This document shows, in pieces, positions 52,925-62,725 of a stretch of DNA of 64,000 nt. The stretch is taken from the NCBI RefSeq assembly GCF_000485795.1, contig NZ_AXZL01000071.1, positions 1-64,000 on the forward strand, given 5' to 3'. The notes beneath the pieces were generated by a model. The model was not told where the DNA came from and did no database searches. It saw only the letters and a program-made list of their open reading frames with translations. The translations under genes and the position numbers were made by a program. The stretch's first letter is position 1. Each line of letters starts with the position of its first letter. This DNA comes from Shewanella decolorationis S12 (lineage in GTDB: Bacteria; Pseudomonadota; Gammaproteobacteria; Enterobacterales; Shewanellaceae).

Positions 52925-53740
52925 ATGCAATATATATGTCCTTTGTGTGCTTTACCGCTCACCTTGACTGAACGAACCTGGGGATGCCCGCAGGCACACA
53001 AGTTCGACATGGCCAAAGAAGGCTATGTGAATCTGCTTCCCGTGCAGAAGAAAAATTCCAAAGATCCCGGCGACAATCAACAGATGATGTTGGCCCGTAG
53101 GGAGTTTTTAACTGCGGGTTACTATCAAAGCTTAAGTGACAGAGTGAATGCGTTGGCGCTTGAATATGCCAGCGAGGCGCAGCGGATCCTCGATATCGGC
53201 TGTGGTGAGGGCTATTACAGCCATCGTTTGTACAATGCGCTTACCGCCGTGCATCCTTGCCAATTACAAGGCGTGGATATCTCCAAATCGGCGATAAAAT
53301 ATGCGGCTAAACGGTACTCGAATCTCAGCTTTTGTGTGGCGAGCGCCTACGAAATGCCCATTCCATCGCATTGTATCGATTTAGCGATTCGTATTTATGC
53401 GCCATCGAAGGTGGAAGAGTTACAGCGGGTCATGGCGCCCAATGGCATTTTGATCACAGTATCGCCAGGGCCTTTACATCATTTTGCGCTGAAACAGCAA
53501 ATTTATGCCGAACCGAGATTGCATCCCGCGTCCGATGCCAAGATTGCGGGGTTCGAATGTTTACACCTAGAGCGCCTTATGTCACAACTTGAGCTAAATA
53601 ATAGCCAAGATATTAGCCATTTTCTGGAAATGACCCCCTACGCTTGGAAGTTTACGGCCGAACAAAAGCACACATTTGCACAGAGCGGATTAAGCTGCGA
53701 ATTAGACTTTCAGATTGAAGTACATCGCATTTCAGTCTAG
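52925..53740 (+). CDS. rlmA: 23S rRNA (guanine-745 N1)-methyltransferase
   Basis: 271 aa. An N-terminal zinc ribbon (CPLCALPL..WGCPQAHKFDMAKEGYVNLLP; Cys/His set at about 5, 8, 21 and 25) precedes the Rossmann methyltransferase domain, with SAM motif ILDIGCGEGYYSHRLY near residue 85. Matches E. coli RlmA (RrmA), which methylates G745 in the 50S exit tunnel. ATG 52925 is preceded by GAGTTAACC. Confidence 0.94.
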   Translation: MQYICPLCALPLTLTERTWGCPQAHKFDMAKEGYVNLLPVQKKNSKDPGDNQQMMLARREFLTAGYYQSLSDRVNALALEYASEAQRILDIGCGEGYYSHRLYNALTAVHPCQLQGVDISKSAIKYAAKRYSNLSFCVASAYEMPIPSHCIDLAIRIYAPSKVEELQRVMAPNGILITVSPGPLHHFALKQQIYAEPRLHPASDAKIAGFECLHLERLMSQLELNNSQDISHFLEMTPYAWKFTAEQKHTFAQSGLSCELDFQIEVHRISV

Positions 53741-53884
53741 AGGTTGATTTTAAGCTATTGAAATAAATTATTTAAAATGCTTAACTGTCGATGCTTACGC
53801 CGTAAGAACATGCTGTTCTGCGAGCCGGTGGCAAAACCTGAGATGGGCTTGGTTTAAATAAATTTTTCAAAGTGTCGCAGTATG

Positions 53885-54046
53885 TTGACTTATCTTTAGA
53901 ATGGTTTATAGTCTTACTAGCTTGAAGGTTGGGCTTATATTTATGTGTTCAATACGACCAGTTCGTCCTGTAAACATAAGTAATACCGGCATTTTCCAGC
54001 TCCACCGCCGTTAAGGCTTTAATTTTTTATTTACAGGATTTATATC
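53885..54046 (+). promoter_or_regulatory. Cold-shock gene promoter and 5' leader
   Basis: Sigma-70-like promoter: TTGACT (53885-53890), a 16-base spacer and TATAGT (53907-53912). With a start near 53919 the leader is ~128 bases, in line with the long temperature-responsive leaders of cspA mRNAs. ACAGGA lies before the ATG. The leader's regulatory role is inferred from family behaviour. Confidence 0.7.
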
Positions 54047-54256
54047 ATGTCTCAAGTTACTGGTGTTGTTAAGTGGTTCAACTCTGACAAAGGTTTTGGC
54101 TTCATCGAGCAAGAATCTGGTCCAGACGTATTCGTACACTTCCGTGCAATCAACTCTGACGGTTTTAAAACTCTTGACGAAGGTCAAAAAGTGTCTTTCA
54201 CTGTGACTCAAGGTCAAAAAGGTCCTCAAGCTGAAAACGTAACCGTAATCGGTTAA
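54047..54256 (+). CDS. Cold-shock protein (CspA family)
   Basis: 69 aa, a single OB-fold cold-shock domain that binds single-stranded RNA/DNA and melts RNA structure. RNP1 KGFGFIE and RNP2 VFVHF are intact; [11 protein letters not shown] opens the domain. It could be constitutive or cold-induced; the long leader suggests cold induction, but this cannot be settled by sequence. A good terminator follows. Confidence 0.95.
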   Translation: MSQVTGVVKWFNSDKGFGFIEQESGPDVFVHFRAINSDGFKTLDEGQKVSFTVTQGQKGPQAENVTVIG

Positions 54257-54297
54257 TTTTCAGTGCTGTTAGCCTAAGCGCTGATAGCAAGGGATTT

Positions 54298-54330
54298 AAG
54301 AGCTATGGTTTATACCATGGCTCTTTTTAT
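54298..54330 (+). terminator. Terminator after the cold-shock gene
   Basis: AAGAGC-T-ATGGT / ACCAT-G-GCTCTT stem of 12 positions (one T-G pair), 4-base loop, then TTTTATTTG. It lies 42 bases after the stop. Confidence 0.92.
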
Positions 54331-54397
54331 TTGTGTCGCTTTTAAGTTTCTTTACTCTTGCCTTGTATATCTGTGAGTAGATTAGGCTGTATTCTTT

Positions 54398-54509
54398 CTT
54401 AACCTCTTAACCTCTTAACCTCTTAACCTCTTAACCTCTTAACCTCTTAACCTCTTAACCTCTTAACCTCTTAACCTCTTAACCTCTTAACCTCTTAACC
54501 TCTTAACCT
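54398..54509. repeat. Octanucleotide tandem array, 14 copies
   Basis: Exactly 14 perfect, uninterrupted copies of CTTAACCT (112 bp), read AGGTTAAG on the minus strand. It lies between the cold-shock terminator and the SulP terminator, in no gene. There is no partial or mutated copy, which suggests recent expansion by slippage. Left flank is CTTT; right flank is CCTTTCCTC. Confidence 0.97.
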
Positions 54510-54619
54510 CCTTTCCTCTGTTTTGGAGCCTATTTATCTAGCCAAAGTTGAGTAGTGGAAGTTGAATTTAATAGTTAAGTTATCAGATATCGATACACAT
54601 CAAGTCTTGTTTTGCCTGT

Positions 54620-54669
54620 AAAAATAAACCCACGATCTTTTAGCGAAGTTAACCTTCAGACCGTGGGTT
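54620..54669 (-). terminator. Terminator after the SulP gene
   Basis: AACCCACG / CGTGGGTT 8-bp stem (54627-54634 and 54662-54669) with a structured 27-base loop. On the minus strand the stem is followed by TATTTTTAC. It lies 31 bases past the SulP stop. Confidence 0.75.
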
Positions 54670-54700
54670 AGCAGTTATTGCGGTCTTATTAGGTGCTTAT

Positions 54701-56260
54701 TTAAGAGTCGAGCTTATCGTCAGCGACTTTATAGTGGGGATCGTCTAGCAAATTCACTTCAACCAGATCGCCTGCTTTGTGAAGTAAGGCTTTACAGTCG
54801 GCACTTAAGTGCACCAAATGCAATTTTTTCCCCAGCGCAACATAACGTTCGGCAAGCGTATCTATTGCTTCTAATGCTGAATGATCGGCTACGCGTGAAT
54901 GTTTGAAATCGATAATTACATCCTGTGGATCCTGCGAGGCATCAAATAATTCGAGGAAACTGGCCACTGAGCCAAAAAACAATGGGCCGTTCAGCTCATA
55001 GACTTTCCAGCCCAGACTATTTGAGGTCACTTTCACACTGATGTGCTTGGCATGTTGCCATGCGAACACAAGCGCTGATACCACTACACCGACAAAGACG
55101 GCAAAGGCAAGATCGGTAAAAACGGTCACTGTGGTCACGAGCACGATAACAAAAGCATCATTTTTAGGGACTTTGCCCATAAACTTAAAGCTTGCCCATT
55201 CGAATGTGCCAAGCACCACGATAAACATCACCCCAACCAAAGCGGCAAGCGGAATGATTTCGATAAAAGATGCGCCAAACAGAATAAAGGTCAGTAAACC
55301 GATAGCCGCGGTAATTCCGGATAATCTGCCACGGCCACCCGAGTTAATGTTAATCATCGATTGACCAATCATAGCGCAGCCGCCCATGGCCCCAAAAAAG
55401 CCGCTGGTGATGTTGCCCACGCCTTGGCCTATACATTCTTTATTGCTGCGTCCGCGGGTATTGGTCATTTCATCGATAACCGTTAAGGTTAACAGGGATT
55501 CGATTAATCCGACGGCGGCTAAAATAAAGGAATAGGGCAGAATGATATAGAGCGTCTCAAGGTTAAACGGCACCTGTGGAACAGCAAAGCTTGGGAGTGA
55601 ACCTGCGATGGTTGCATGCTCATCGCCACTCATGGTTTTAAGAAAATCCAACACATTACGGGTGTCTAAGTCTAAAGCCACTACGATAGCGGTCACGCTT
55701 AGAATCGCAACTAAGGATGAGGGGACCGCAGTAGTCAGTTTGGGTAAAAAGTAAATAATTGCCATGGTCAGCGCGACTAATACTAACATCAGCATCAAAG
55801 GCTCTTGCGGTAACCAGACCAATTCCCCCGCGGCATCTTTGACTTTAAATTGCCCGAGCTGAGCCAAGAAAATCACAATGGCGAGGCCGTTCACAAAACC
55901 TATCATTACAGGATAGGGCACAATGCGGATAAATTTACCCAGTTTAAATATCCCTGCGCTGATTTGGATTAACCCCGCCAGCACCACAGCGGCAAATAAG
56001 TATTGCACGCCATGCTCAACCACTAAGGACACCATCACCACGGCCATGGCCCCCGTCGCGCCCGAAATCATGCCTGGGCGGCCGCCAATCAGTGCGGTAA
56101 CCAATCCCATAATAAATGCCGCATAGAGGCCGACCATAGGTTCGACATTGGCGACAAAGGCAAAGGCAACGGCTTCTGGGATAAGCGCAAGTGCGACCGT
56201 CAGCCCCGAGAGAATATCGGCTTTGTGACTAGATGTTTTGTGGCGAAAAAGATCGAACAT
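54701..56260 (-). CDS. SulP-family anion transporter with STAS domain
   Basis: 519 aa. The N-terminal transport domain (~12 helices, residues ~1-400) has the SulP signature [27 protein letters not shown] and [12 protein letters not shown]-terminal STAS domain (~430-519, [27 protein letters not shown]) binds nucleotides or partners in relatives. Substrates of the family include sulfate, bicarbonate and dicarboxylates; the present one is not known. ATG 56260 has AGAGG upstream. The IS element lies ~100 bases upstream of its start and may have altered its promoter. Confidence 0.9.
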   Translation of the reverse strand: MFDLFRHKTSSHKADILSGLTVALALIPEAVAFAFVANVEPMVGLYAAFIMGLVTALIGGRPGMISGATGAMAVVMVSLVVEHGVQYLFAAVVLAGLIQISAGIFKLGKFIRIVPYPVMIGFVNGLAIVIFLAQLGQFKVKDAAGELVWLPQEPLMLMLVLVALTMAIIYFLPKLTTAVPSSLVAILSVTAIVVALDLDTRNVLDFLKTMSGDEHATIAGSLPSFAVPQVPFNLETLYIILPYSFILAAVGLIESLLTLTVIDEMTNTRGRSNKECIGQGVGNITSGFFGAMGGCAMIGQSMININSGGRGRLSGITAAIGLLTFILFGASFIEIIPLAALVGVMFIVVLGTFEWASFKFMGKVPKNDAFVIVLVTTVTVFTDLAFAVFVGVVVSALVFAWQHAKHISVKVTSNSLGWKVYELNGPLFFGSVASFLELFDASQDPQDVIIDFKHSRVADHSALEAIDTLAERYVALGKKLHLVHLSADCKALLHKAGDLVEVNLLDDPHYKVADDKLDS

Positions 56261-56392
56261 GAAACCTCTGTTAATGATTTGTGTTGGCAAAATAGCCGCG
56301 CATACTAACAAAAAAGCCGATTCAGCTAAACCTTAAATATGGCTAAATTTGCTGAAAATAAAAAAGCCATACAAGTGCATAATGCCACTCGC

Positions 56393-57712
56393 TTAAGAGC
56401 GAGTGGCATTTTTACTTGGATATTTCACCGTTTTCTTTAGCACCACACGCGGGTAGCTGGGCCGCTTCCTCTTTGGGGGTAAAATCAACCTTTTGCCATT
56501 TTCCCTCAGTCGTTTTAAGTGCTGTGGGATCGCTCCTGGACTCCCTCTGTCGCTCCAAGCAAACTCATCCTGGATTAAAAACAGGGCATTAATGAAACTT
56601 ATTCTCTGTGGCTCAACGTTATGCTGCACTGCCATGGCTGCCATCTCTAGCCGAACAATATTGTAGGTCGTCAAGATCCCCCATCATTCTTGATACACCC
56701 CATCCTTCTTTTTACTGCGCAGGACAGGTTTATTTTCCAGTTGGTATTGCTTCAGCTCACCATAACCCCTCTCTATCTCCCATCGCTGCCAATACACCTT
56801 GAGCAAATCGTTCACTGGGTAAGTGTCGGGACATAGGCAGGACGTGATAAACCCTTTGATATCACCTTTGGGTGATGGAATAAGGATAAGGCGGGCTTGC
56901 CAGCGCTCGCCCTGATAAGGCGCTTGTTGTTTAGCTTGGGGTGATACCGGCATCTCAACCAGATGGTCAAACTCTGAGAATGACTCGATAATGCTATAGC
57001 GGGTCTTAGACTTTATCGGGGTTAACCAATGGGTGTTAGTCCCGCTTCCTTGCCAGCTGATGAGCAATTCGGCAGACATAAACCCACGGTCAAACAACGT
57101 GAGCGAATGCTCGGGAGCTGAGCCAACCAATTGCTGTGCGTAGTGAATTTCACTGTGGGTAACAGGCCCGAAAGCCGCATCAGAAAGTCAGTGGCTGCGA
57201 GTAGACATTAAGGTGACAGCCAGCACAGAGGGAAAAGAAGCCGTGCTTTGTGCAAAGCCAAAGTGATGGTTTTCTTCAGTGTTATGCGTCTTAAAATACG
57301 TCCCATCAACACTGAGCAATTTCAATCCCGCTATCTCATCAAATTCACACTGTGTTTCCCACTGTGCAGCGGTTGTTTTGAACAGATAACGCATGGGCTC
57401 TGAACCCAACTTTTCTTTGGCTTTGATGATGCTACTGGTCGCCAGTGGCGGGAGCTCCCCCTTGGCGTCGGGAAACGCCAGTGAGAGCGTATCACAGACT
57501 TGCTGAATCGAGCGGTTACGCATCAAACCAATGCCTAGAACCAACCAAACCGCTTGCTCTGCAGGGAAACGACGGGTTCGAAGTGATGCCCTGCCAGTTT
57601 GTTGCACAGCCTCAGCCACCCAATCCATGGGAACATGTTTGGCGAATACATCAATATCCTGCGATTGGCAAAATTCAGCAGTAACAAGTAGCTCTTTAGA
57701 AAATTCAGACAT
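56393..57712 (-). pseudogene. IS4-family transposase, interrupted by two in-frame UGA codons
   Basis: Read through, the frame is 439 codons of a DDE transposase: LLSVDGTYFKT (first Asp), LTLFDRGFMS (second Asp) and YWQRWEIERGYGELK with the YREK signature (Y-2-R-3-E-6-K), which supplies the Glu. TGA at 57188-57190 follows MSTRSH and TGA at 56684-56686 follows GVYQE. The frame is unchanged at both stops, so these are point nonsense changes, not frameshifts. Related elements appear to have Leu at both places (from memory). Product probably absent. Confidence 0.88.
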
Positions 57713-57747
57713 AAAAAAATCAGCCGCAACTTAGGTTGCGGCTGATT
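57713..57747 (-). terminator. Terminator-like hairpin abutting the transposase start
   Basis: On the minus strand a 13-bp perfect stem (AATCAGCCGCAAC / GTTGCGGCTGATT, 4-base loop) is followed by a run of T's that ends directly at the transposase ATG (57712). It should stop transcripts entering from rne. No ribosome-binding site fits between stem and start. Just upstream is a second palindrome, AGATCGTT / AACGATCT (57762-57788). Confidence 0.85.
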
Positions 57748-57830
57748 ATGAAGCCCTTGAAAGATCGTTCAACTATTTAAAACGATCTGCATTAATGCAA
57801 GTGCATGGCTTTTTCACAACAGGTTGAGGA

Positions 57831-60800
57831 TTATGGACGAGCCATATCCGATTCAGCGCTGTTGCTGTGTTTTAGTTTAGGCGCAGCAGCTTCGGAGGAG
57901 GCGACATTGTCATACTCGCGACCTTTTGGCACTTCTACCTGAGCTCTAACTTCTACCGTTGGCTTGGTCATTTCTGATGACACCATAGAACCAAAACGAC
58001 TCGCCGCTTTGGGTTTGCTCACCACAGCTTCTGCTGTAGGCGCTGCTGCGGCTTGAGTCACAACGGTTTTTGCCTGTGGTTTAACGATAGGAGCAGGTTT
58101 TGCCATTGGCGCAGAGGCCACAGATTTCACGGCTTCTTTTGCTTCGGCTTTGTCTGCTTCAGGCGTTACGGCTTCAACTGCAACGGCATTTGCTTCAGCT
58201 TTCGCTTGAGCTGGAGTTTCGGCTGGGGCCACAACTGCTTCCGTTATCGCTTCTACAGTTTTCACTGGCTCAACTGCAACTTCTTCAGTTTTAACGCTTG
58301 TCTCAGCCTTGTTGTTTACCGCAGTGTCAGCTGGAGCTTCTGTTGCAGCAACCTCGGTTTTAATCTCAGCCACTTGCTCGGTAGCAGCTGCCTCAATAAC
58401 TTCAGTCTCAACAGCTTTATTGGCGGTGGTTTCAGCAACCACACTGACATCTGCCGCTTCGACTACAGCTGCTGGAGAAGTCACAGTCGGTTCAGCGATG
58501 GCTTCAATTGCTTTTGCTTCAGTGGTCTCAGCTACCTCTGCCGTTTGAGCGCTTGGAGCTGGGTAGTCCTGATCTTCACCCAGGGCGTCGTTTGGTACGA
58601 ATTGCGCAGGTGCAGAGGCGCCTTGCTCATCTTCATCGCGGCGACGACGTTGACCAGCTGCTCTTAAATGACGTGGGCTGCGGCGACTACGACGTTGTCC
58701 ATCGCGAGATTCACGTTTTGCTTTATCATCTGTATCGGCACTGACGTCTGCGTTATCCGCATCGGTCTCGGCTTCAGTCTTAATGCTTTCTGTTACGTCA
58801 GCAGGCGCATCAGCACGGTTTTCTACTACAGGCGCTTCTACAGCCACTTCAGCACTTGCTTCAGCTTGGCTTACTGTATCAGTCGCTTCTGCTGTCTCGT
58901 TGGCAACCGCAGCTTCTTTGCGTGGTTGGCGACGTGAGCGCGGTGCTTTGGTTTCAGCTTGTGATTCAGCTGCAACCTCCGTATTGGCAGCATTAACAGC
59001 GGCCACTTCGGCTAATACTACTTCTTCTTGAATTGGCGCTTCAGTGGTTTCATTGGCGTTATCGATGCGTACTTTACGACGCATGTTACGGCGCTGACGA
59101 CGCTCACGGGCCACTTCTTGCTTTGGCGTGTCGTCTTGAGACTCTGCTACCACTTCTTTTGGTGCTTGGTTACGGCTCTTAGGCTCTGGCTTAGTGCGTT
59201 TTGCATTCTCGTCTTTTTCACGAGCTGGACGCTCCTGAGCCTGAGGTGCATCAGCCGACTTCTTGGCATTGCGGGTGCGTGGCTCGCGGGTGACTTCTTT
59301 CGCTTTGTCAGCATCTTGGTTATTGCGAGTACGGCGAGTGTCATTACGACGATTACGACGGTTCGCATTGGCCGTTTGACTGTCAGACTTTTTGGTTTCT
59401 GTGGTCTTTTCAGCCGCAGGCTTATCGCTTGAGCTGAAGAAGGCGCCAATGGCACTGAACAGTTTGCTGAAGAAACCTGGCTCTGTTGCTTCCACTTTAT
59501 TGGCAGTTGGTGCGGCGGCTTGTTCGACTTTCTGTGGTGCTGTAAAGCCTTTTAGGGCAGGTGCTGGCGCAGCAGTGCGTTCCAGTTTACGGGGCTCGTA
59601 TAACTTGGCTTCTGGCTGTTCGATGCGCTTGTAGCTAGATTCATCGATTTCATCGTCGGTGCGGTGACGAATGACGCGATAATCAGGGGTCATCATATGC
59701 GGATCTGGGATCACATAGACTTCCACATCATGGCGTTGCTCTGTGATACGAATCGCTTTGCGTTTTTCATTCAGCAGGAAGGCCGCCACATCGACAGGCA
59801 CGATGGCTTCGATTTGTGAGGTGTTTTCCTTAATCGCTTCTTCTTCCATCAGACGTAGAATCGACAGCGCTAAAGATTCGGTACTACGAATCGTGCCTTG
59901 GCCATGACAGCGAGGGCAGATATGCGCAGCCGATTCTTCTAAAGATGGACGCAGACGTTGACGCGACATTTCCATCAGACCGAAGCGAGAGATGCGGCCT
60001 AATTGCACGCGGGCACGGTCGTGGTGCACGGCATCGCGCAGGCGGTTTTCGACTTCACGTTGATGACGCACTGGCGTCATATCGATAAAGTCGATCACGA
60101 CCAGACCACCTAAGTCACGCAGACGTAATTGACGGGCAATCTCATCGGCGGCTTCAAGGTTGGTATTTAATGCGGTTTCTTCGATATCGCCGCCCTTAGT
60201 TGCGCGGGCAGAGTTGATATCGATTGAGGTTAAAGCCTCAGTCGGGTCGATAACAATCGAACCGCCCGATGGCAGACGCACTTCACGTTGGAATGCCGAT
60301 TCGATTTGCGACTCGATTTGGAAGTGAGTGAACAATGGCACTTCGGCTTCGTAGAGTTTTACACGCTCAACAAAATCAGGGCGTACCAGTGCAATATGCT
60401 GCTTGGCTTCTTCAAAAATACGTGGGTGGTCGATTAGGATCTCGCCCACATCGCGGCGCAGATAATCACGAATTGCACGTACAATTACGTTACTTTCTTG
60501 GTGAATTAAGAACGGCGCGGGTTTGCTTTGCGCGGCTTCAGTAATCGCAGCCCAGTGGTGCTGTAAAACTTTTAAGTCCCACTTCAGTTCAGTCGATTCT
60601 TTACCAACACCTGCGGTACGTACGATAAGCCCCATACCCGCAGGGACTTCTAAATCGGCCATGGCTTCTTTTAATTCGGTGCGCTCGTCACCTTCGATAC
60701 GGCGAGAAATACCGCCAGCACGAGGGTTGTTTGGCATCAAGACTAAGTAAGAACCCGCTAGGCTGATAAAGGTCGTCAGTGCTGCCCCTTTGTTGCCACG

Positions 60801-61124
60801 CTCTTCTTTGTCAATCTGAACAATAACTTCTTGTCCTTCACTGACCACTTCTTTGATGTTTGGGCGACCTTGGAAAGAATAACCTTTAGGGAAATATTCT
60901 CTGGCGATTTCTTTTAGCGGTAAAAAGCCGTGACGCTCGGCACCATAGTCAACGAAAGCGGCTTCTAAAGAGGGTTCTACGCGGGTAATTTTACCCTTGT
61001 AAATGTTGGATTTTTTTTGCTCGTGACCAGGACTTTCAATATCCAGATCGTACAGTTGTTGCCCGTCAACCAGGGCAACACGCAACTCTTCTGATTGAGT
61101 TGCATTGATTAACATACGTTTCAT
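57831..61124 (-). CDS. rne: Ribonuclease E
   Basis: 1097 aa endoribonuclease, core of the RNA degradosome. The N-terminal ~520 residues hold the S1 domain ([30 protein letters not shown]), the DNase I-like catalytic part ([17 protein letters not shown] with a catalytic Asp) and the zinc link CPRCHGQG. The rest is a long low-complexity scaffold: Arg/Asn/Lys-rich RNA-binding segments, then Ala/Glu/Val-rich repeats. ATG 61124 gives the standard [21 protein letters not shown]. The IS element lies 17 bases after its stop. Confidence 0.96.
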   Translation of the reverse strand: MKRMLINATQSEELRVALVDGQQLYDLDIESPGHEQKKSNIYKGKITRVEPSLEAAFVDYGAERHGFLPLKEIAREYFPKGYSFQGRPNIKEVVSEGQEVIVQIDKEERGNKGAALTTFISLAGSYLVLMPNNPRAGGISRRIEGDERTELKEAMADLEVPAGMGLIVRTAGVGKESTELKWDLKVLQHHWAAITEAAQSKPAPFLIHQESNVIVRAIRDYLRRDVGEILIDHPRIFEEAKQHIALVRPDFVERVKLYEAEVPLFTHFQIESQIESAFQREVRLPSGGSIVIDPTEALTSIDINSARATKGGDIEETALNTNLEAADEIARQLRLRDLGGLVVIDFIDMTPVRHQREVENRLRDAVHHDRARVQLGRISRFGLMEMSRQRLRPSLEESAAHICPRCHGQGTIRSTESLALSILRLMEEEAIKENTSQIEAIVPVDVAAFLLNEKRKAIRITEQRHDVEVYVIPDPHMMTPDYRVIRHRTDDEIDESSYKRIEQPEAKLYEPRKLERTAAPAPALKGFTAPQKVEQAAAPTANKVEATEPGFFSKLFSAIGAFFSSSDKPAAEKTTETKKSDSQTANANRRNRRNDTRRTRNNQDADKAKEVTREPRTRNAKKSADAPQAQERPAREKDENAKRTKPEPKSRNQAPKEVVAESQDDTPKQEVARERRQRRNMRRKVRIDNANETTEAPIQEEVVLAEVAAVNAANTEVAAESQAETKAPRSRRQPRKEAAVANETAEATDTVSQAEASAEVAVEAPVVENRADAPADVTESIKTEAETDADNADVSADTDDKAKRESRDGQRRSRRSPRHLRAAGQRRRRDEDEQGASAPAQFVPNDALGEDQDYPAPSAQTAEVAETTEAKAIEAIAEPTVTSPAAVVEAADVSVVAETTANKAVETEVIEAAATEQVAEIKTEVAATEAPADTAVNNKAETSVKTEEVAVEPVKTVEAITEAVVAPAETPAQAKAEANAVAVEAVTPEADKAEAKEAVKSVASAPMAKPAPIVKPQAKTVVTQAAAAPTAEAVVSKPKAASRFGSMVSSEMTKPTVEVRAQVEVPKGREYDNVASSEAAAPKLKHSNSAESDMARP

Positions 61125-61719
61125 GATGACGTCATTCTTCTTTAAATGGAGGTCATCAAACAATCGCGTTTCGCTGCATTACGGGCCTAGCAGTAGGTCA
61201 ACGAAGCCTCACGGCTGGTGGCTAGGCAAGGTGCGCATTACTGTTAGACGCAGTCGCTGCGTGTCGCATCCTATTTATGGCTTATTTTTTAATGATTACA
61301 AAAACAAGGAATTCGTTGTAAAACATCAACCAACCCCATAAATTCTTTCATTTCGTTCCGGTAATGCCCAAGTCGAATCGGTTTGTCTGACGACAAGTTA
61401 AAATATATTTCGAAATCGGTGAGAAAAACTTTAGATAAACCTAGTCAAAGTCAGGTTAGATTCTCGATTTAATCGTAAAAAACGCATTTGTGGTATTTTT
61501 ACTCAGTATACGATTTGCAAATCAATGAGTTGCTATCAAGAAAATCTTTTTTAATCTATAAAGCTTTTCACTTGGGACTGGGACCTTGTGAACACTTTAT
61601 TCACGGCTTATCCCTAATCGCTGGTGAAATATAGCAATAATCAAAAAATTCAGCAATGGAAAGGCACAATTCTTCTTAAGTGTTGTACAATGGCCGCCGT
61701 TTTAAGCAGATGGCACATC
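61125..61719. other. rne-rluC divergent promoter region
   Basis: 595 non-coding bases. The arrangement (rne divergent from rluC) is the same as in E. coli, where rne has a ~360-base leader that mediates autoregulation. A -10-like TATACT on the minus strand (61505-61510) would give a leader of ~370 bases; no good -35 accompanies it. No small gene is recognised. Confidence 0.5.
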
Positions 61720-62679
61720 ATGAATACAGAATCTCCACAGCTACAGGTGCAGTTGATCACGATTGACGAAGACCACCTCGACCAACGAATCGACAATTTT
61801 TTAATCACAGTGCTCAAGGGCGTTCCTAAGAGCATGATTTACCGTATCGTTCGTAAGGGCGAGGTTCGGGTGAATAAAAAACGCATTAAACCCGAGTACA
61901 AATTGCAAATCGGTGATGTGGTTCGCGTGCCGCCGGTCAGAATGGCTGAGCAGGACAATCGTACCGCGCCTTCTGCTAACTTGAGCAGAGTGTCACAGCT
62001 TGAAGACCGTATTTTGCATGAAGATAATCATCTGATTGTATTGAATAAACCTGCGGGTATTGCGGTGCATGGTGGCAGTGGCGTCGATTATGGTGTGATT
62101 GAAGCATTGCGTTCCTTACGTCCGCAACAAAAGTTTTTAGAACTGGTTCACCGTCTCGATAAAGACACCTCGGGCGTGTTACTGGTGGCGAAAAAACGCA
62201 GCGCGCTTAAGCATATGCATGACCAATTGCGTTATAAAAAGATGCAGAAGGATTACTTAGCCTTAGTTAAAGGTGAGTGGTCGGCGCAAGATAAAGTGGT
62301 TAAACAACCATTGTTAAAACTGACGCTTAAGTCGGGCGAACGTATCGTTCGAGTCAATGCCGAAGGTAAACCTTCTGAAACGCGTTTTAAAATTGTACAG
62401 CGTTATCAAGGTTGTACGCTTGTGCAGGCGAGCCCTGTAACAGGCCGTACCCACCAAATTCGGGTGCATTGCCAATATATGGGACATCCCATCGCCTGTG
62501 ATGAAAAATACAGCGAGCAGGCGTTTGATGACAGTATGCGCGCACAGGGGCTGACTCGACTGTTTTTACATGCGGCAGAGTTAATGTTTATTCATCCTGA
62601 AAACGATGAAGTGATGCGAGTTTCTGCGCCGCTTGATGATAATTTGCAGCAACTGCTAAGCAAGTTAAAGCGCGCTTAG
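61720..62679 (+). CDS. rluC: 23S rRNA pseudouridine synthase (955/2504/2580)
   Basis: 319 aa. An S4 RNA-binding domain (residues ~20-85, LDQRIDNFLITVLKGVPKSMIYRIVRKGEVRVNKKRIKPEYKL) precedes the RluA-type catalytic domain with HRLDKDTSG (catalytic Asp near 147) and GRTHQIRVHCQYMGHPI. Matches E. coli RluC, which makes three pseudouridines in 23S rRNA. ATG 61720 starts MNTESPQLQVQLITID; a longer open frame has atypical residues. Confidence 0.94.
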   Translation: MNTESPQLQVQLITIDEDHLDQRIDNFLITVLKGVPKSMIYRIVRKGEVRVNKKRIKPEYKLQIGDVVRVPPVRMAEQDNRTAPSANLSRVSQLEDRILHEDNHLIVLNKPAGIAVHGGSGVDYGVIEALRSLRPQQKFLELVHRLDKDTSGVLLVAKKRSALKHMHDQLRYKKMQKDYLALVKGEWSAQDKVVKQPLLKLTLKSGERIVRVNAEGKPSETRFKIVQRYQGCTLVQASPVTGRTHQIRVHCQYMGHPIACDEKYSEQAFDDSMRAQGLTRLFLHAAELMFIHPENDEVMRVSAPLDDNLQQLLSKLKRA

Positions 62680-62725
62680 CGTTTTTTCTGCACCAATTAC
62701 CTACGGATAACCTGAGAGCATAAAA

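Larger units (their letters stand above)
56361..57814 (-). mobile_element. Decayed IS4-family insertion sequence
   Basis: About 1454 bp, ends defined by inverted repeats: AAAAAGCCATACAAGTGCAT (left, 56361-) and the reverse complement of the right end (57789-57814), AAAAAGCCATGCACTTGCAT, with three mismatches and one gap over ~26 positions. The transposase is on the minus strand and interrupted. I see no clear target-site duplication in the flanks (GCTGAAAATA left, CACAACAGGT right). It lies 17 bases after the rne stop and ~100 bases before the SulP start. Confidence 0.9.

Noticed and set aside
54398..54509. CRISPR or telomere-like array
   Set aside because: The units are 8 bp with no spacers, so it is not CRISPR. 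The resemblance of TTAACC to telomere repeats is superficial in a chromosomal interior.
58053..58667. 204-codon plus-strand frame opposite rne
   Set aside because: It is antisense to the Ala/Glu/Val-rich RNase E scaffold. Its Cys/Phe/Arg-rich composition reflects the complementary low-complexity codons.
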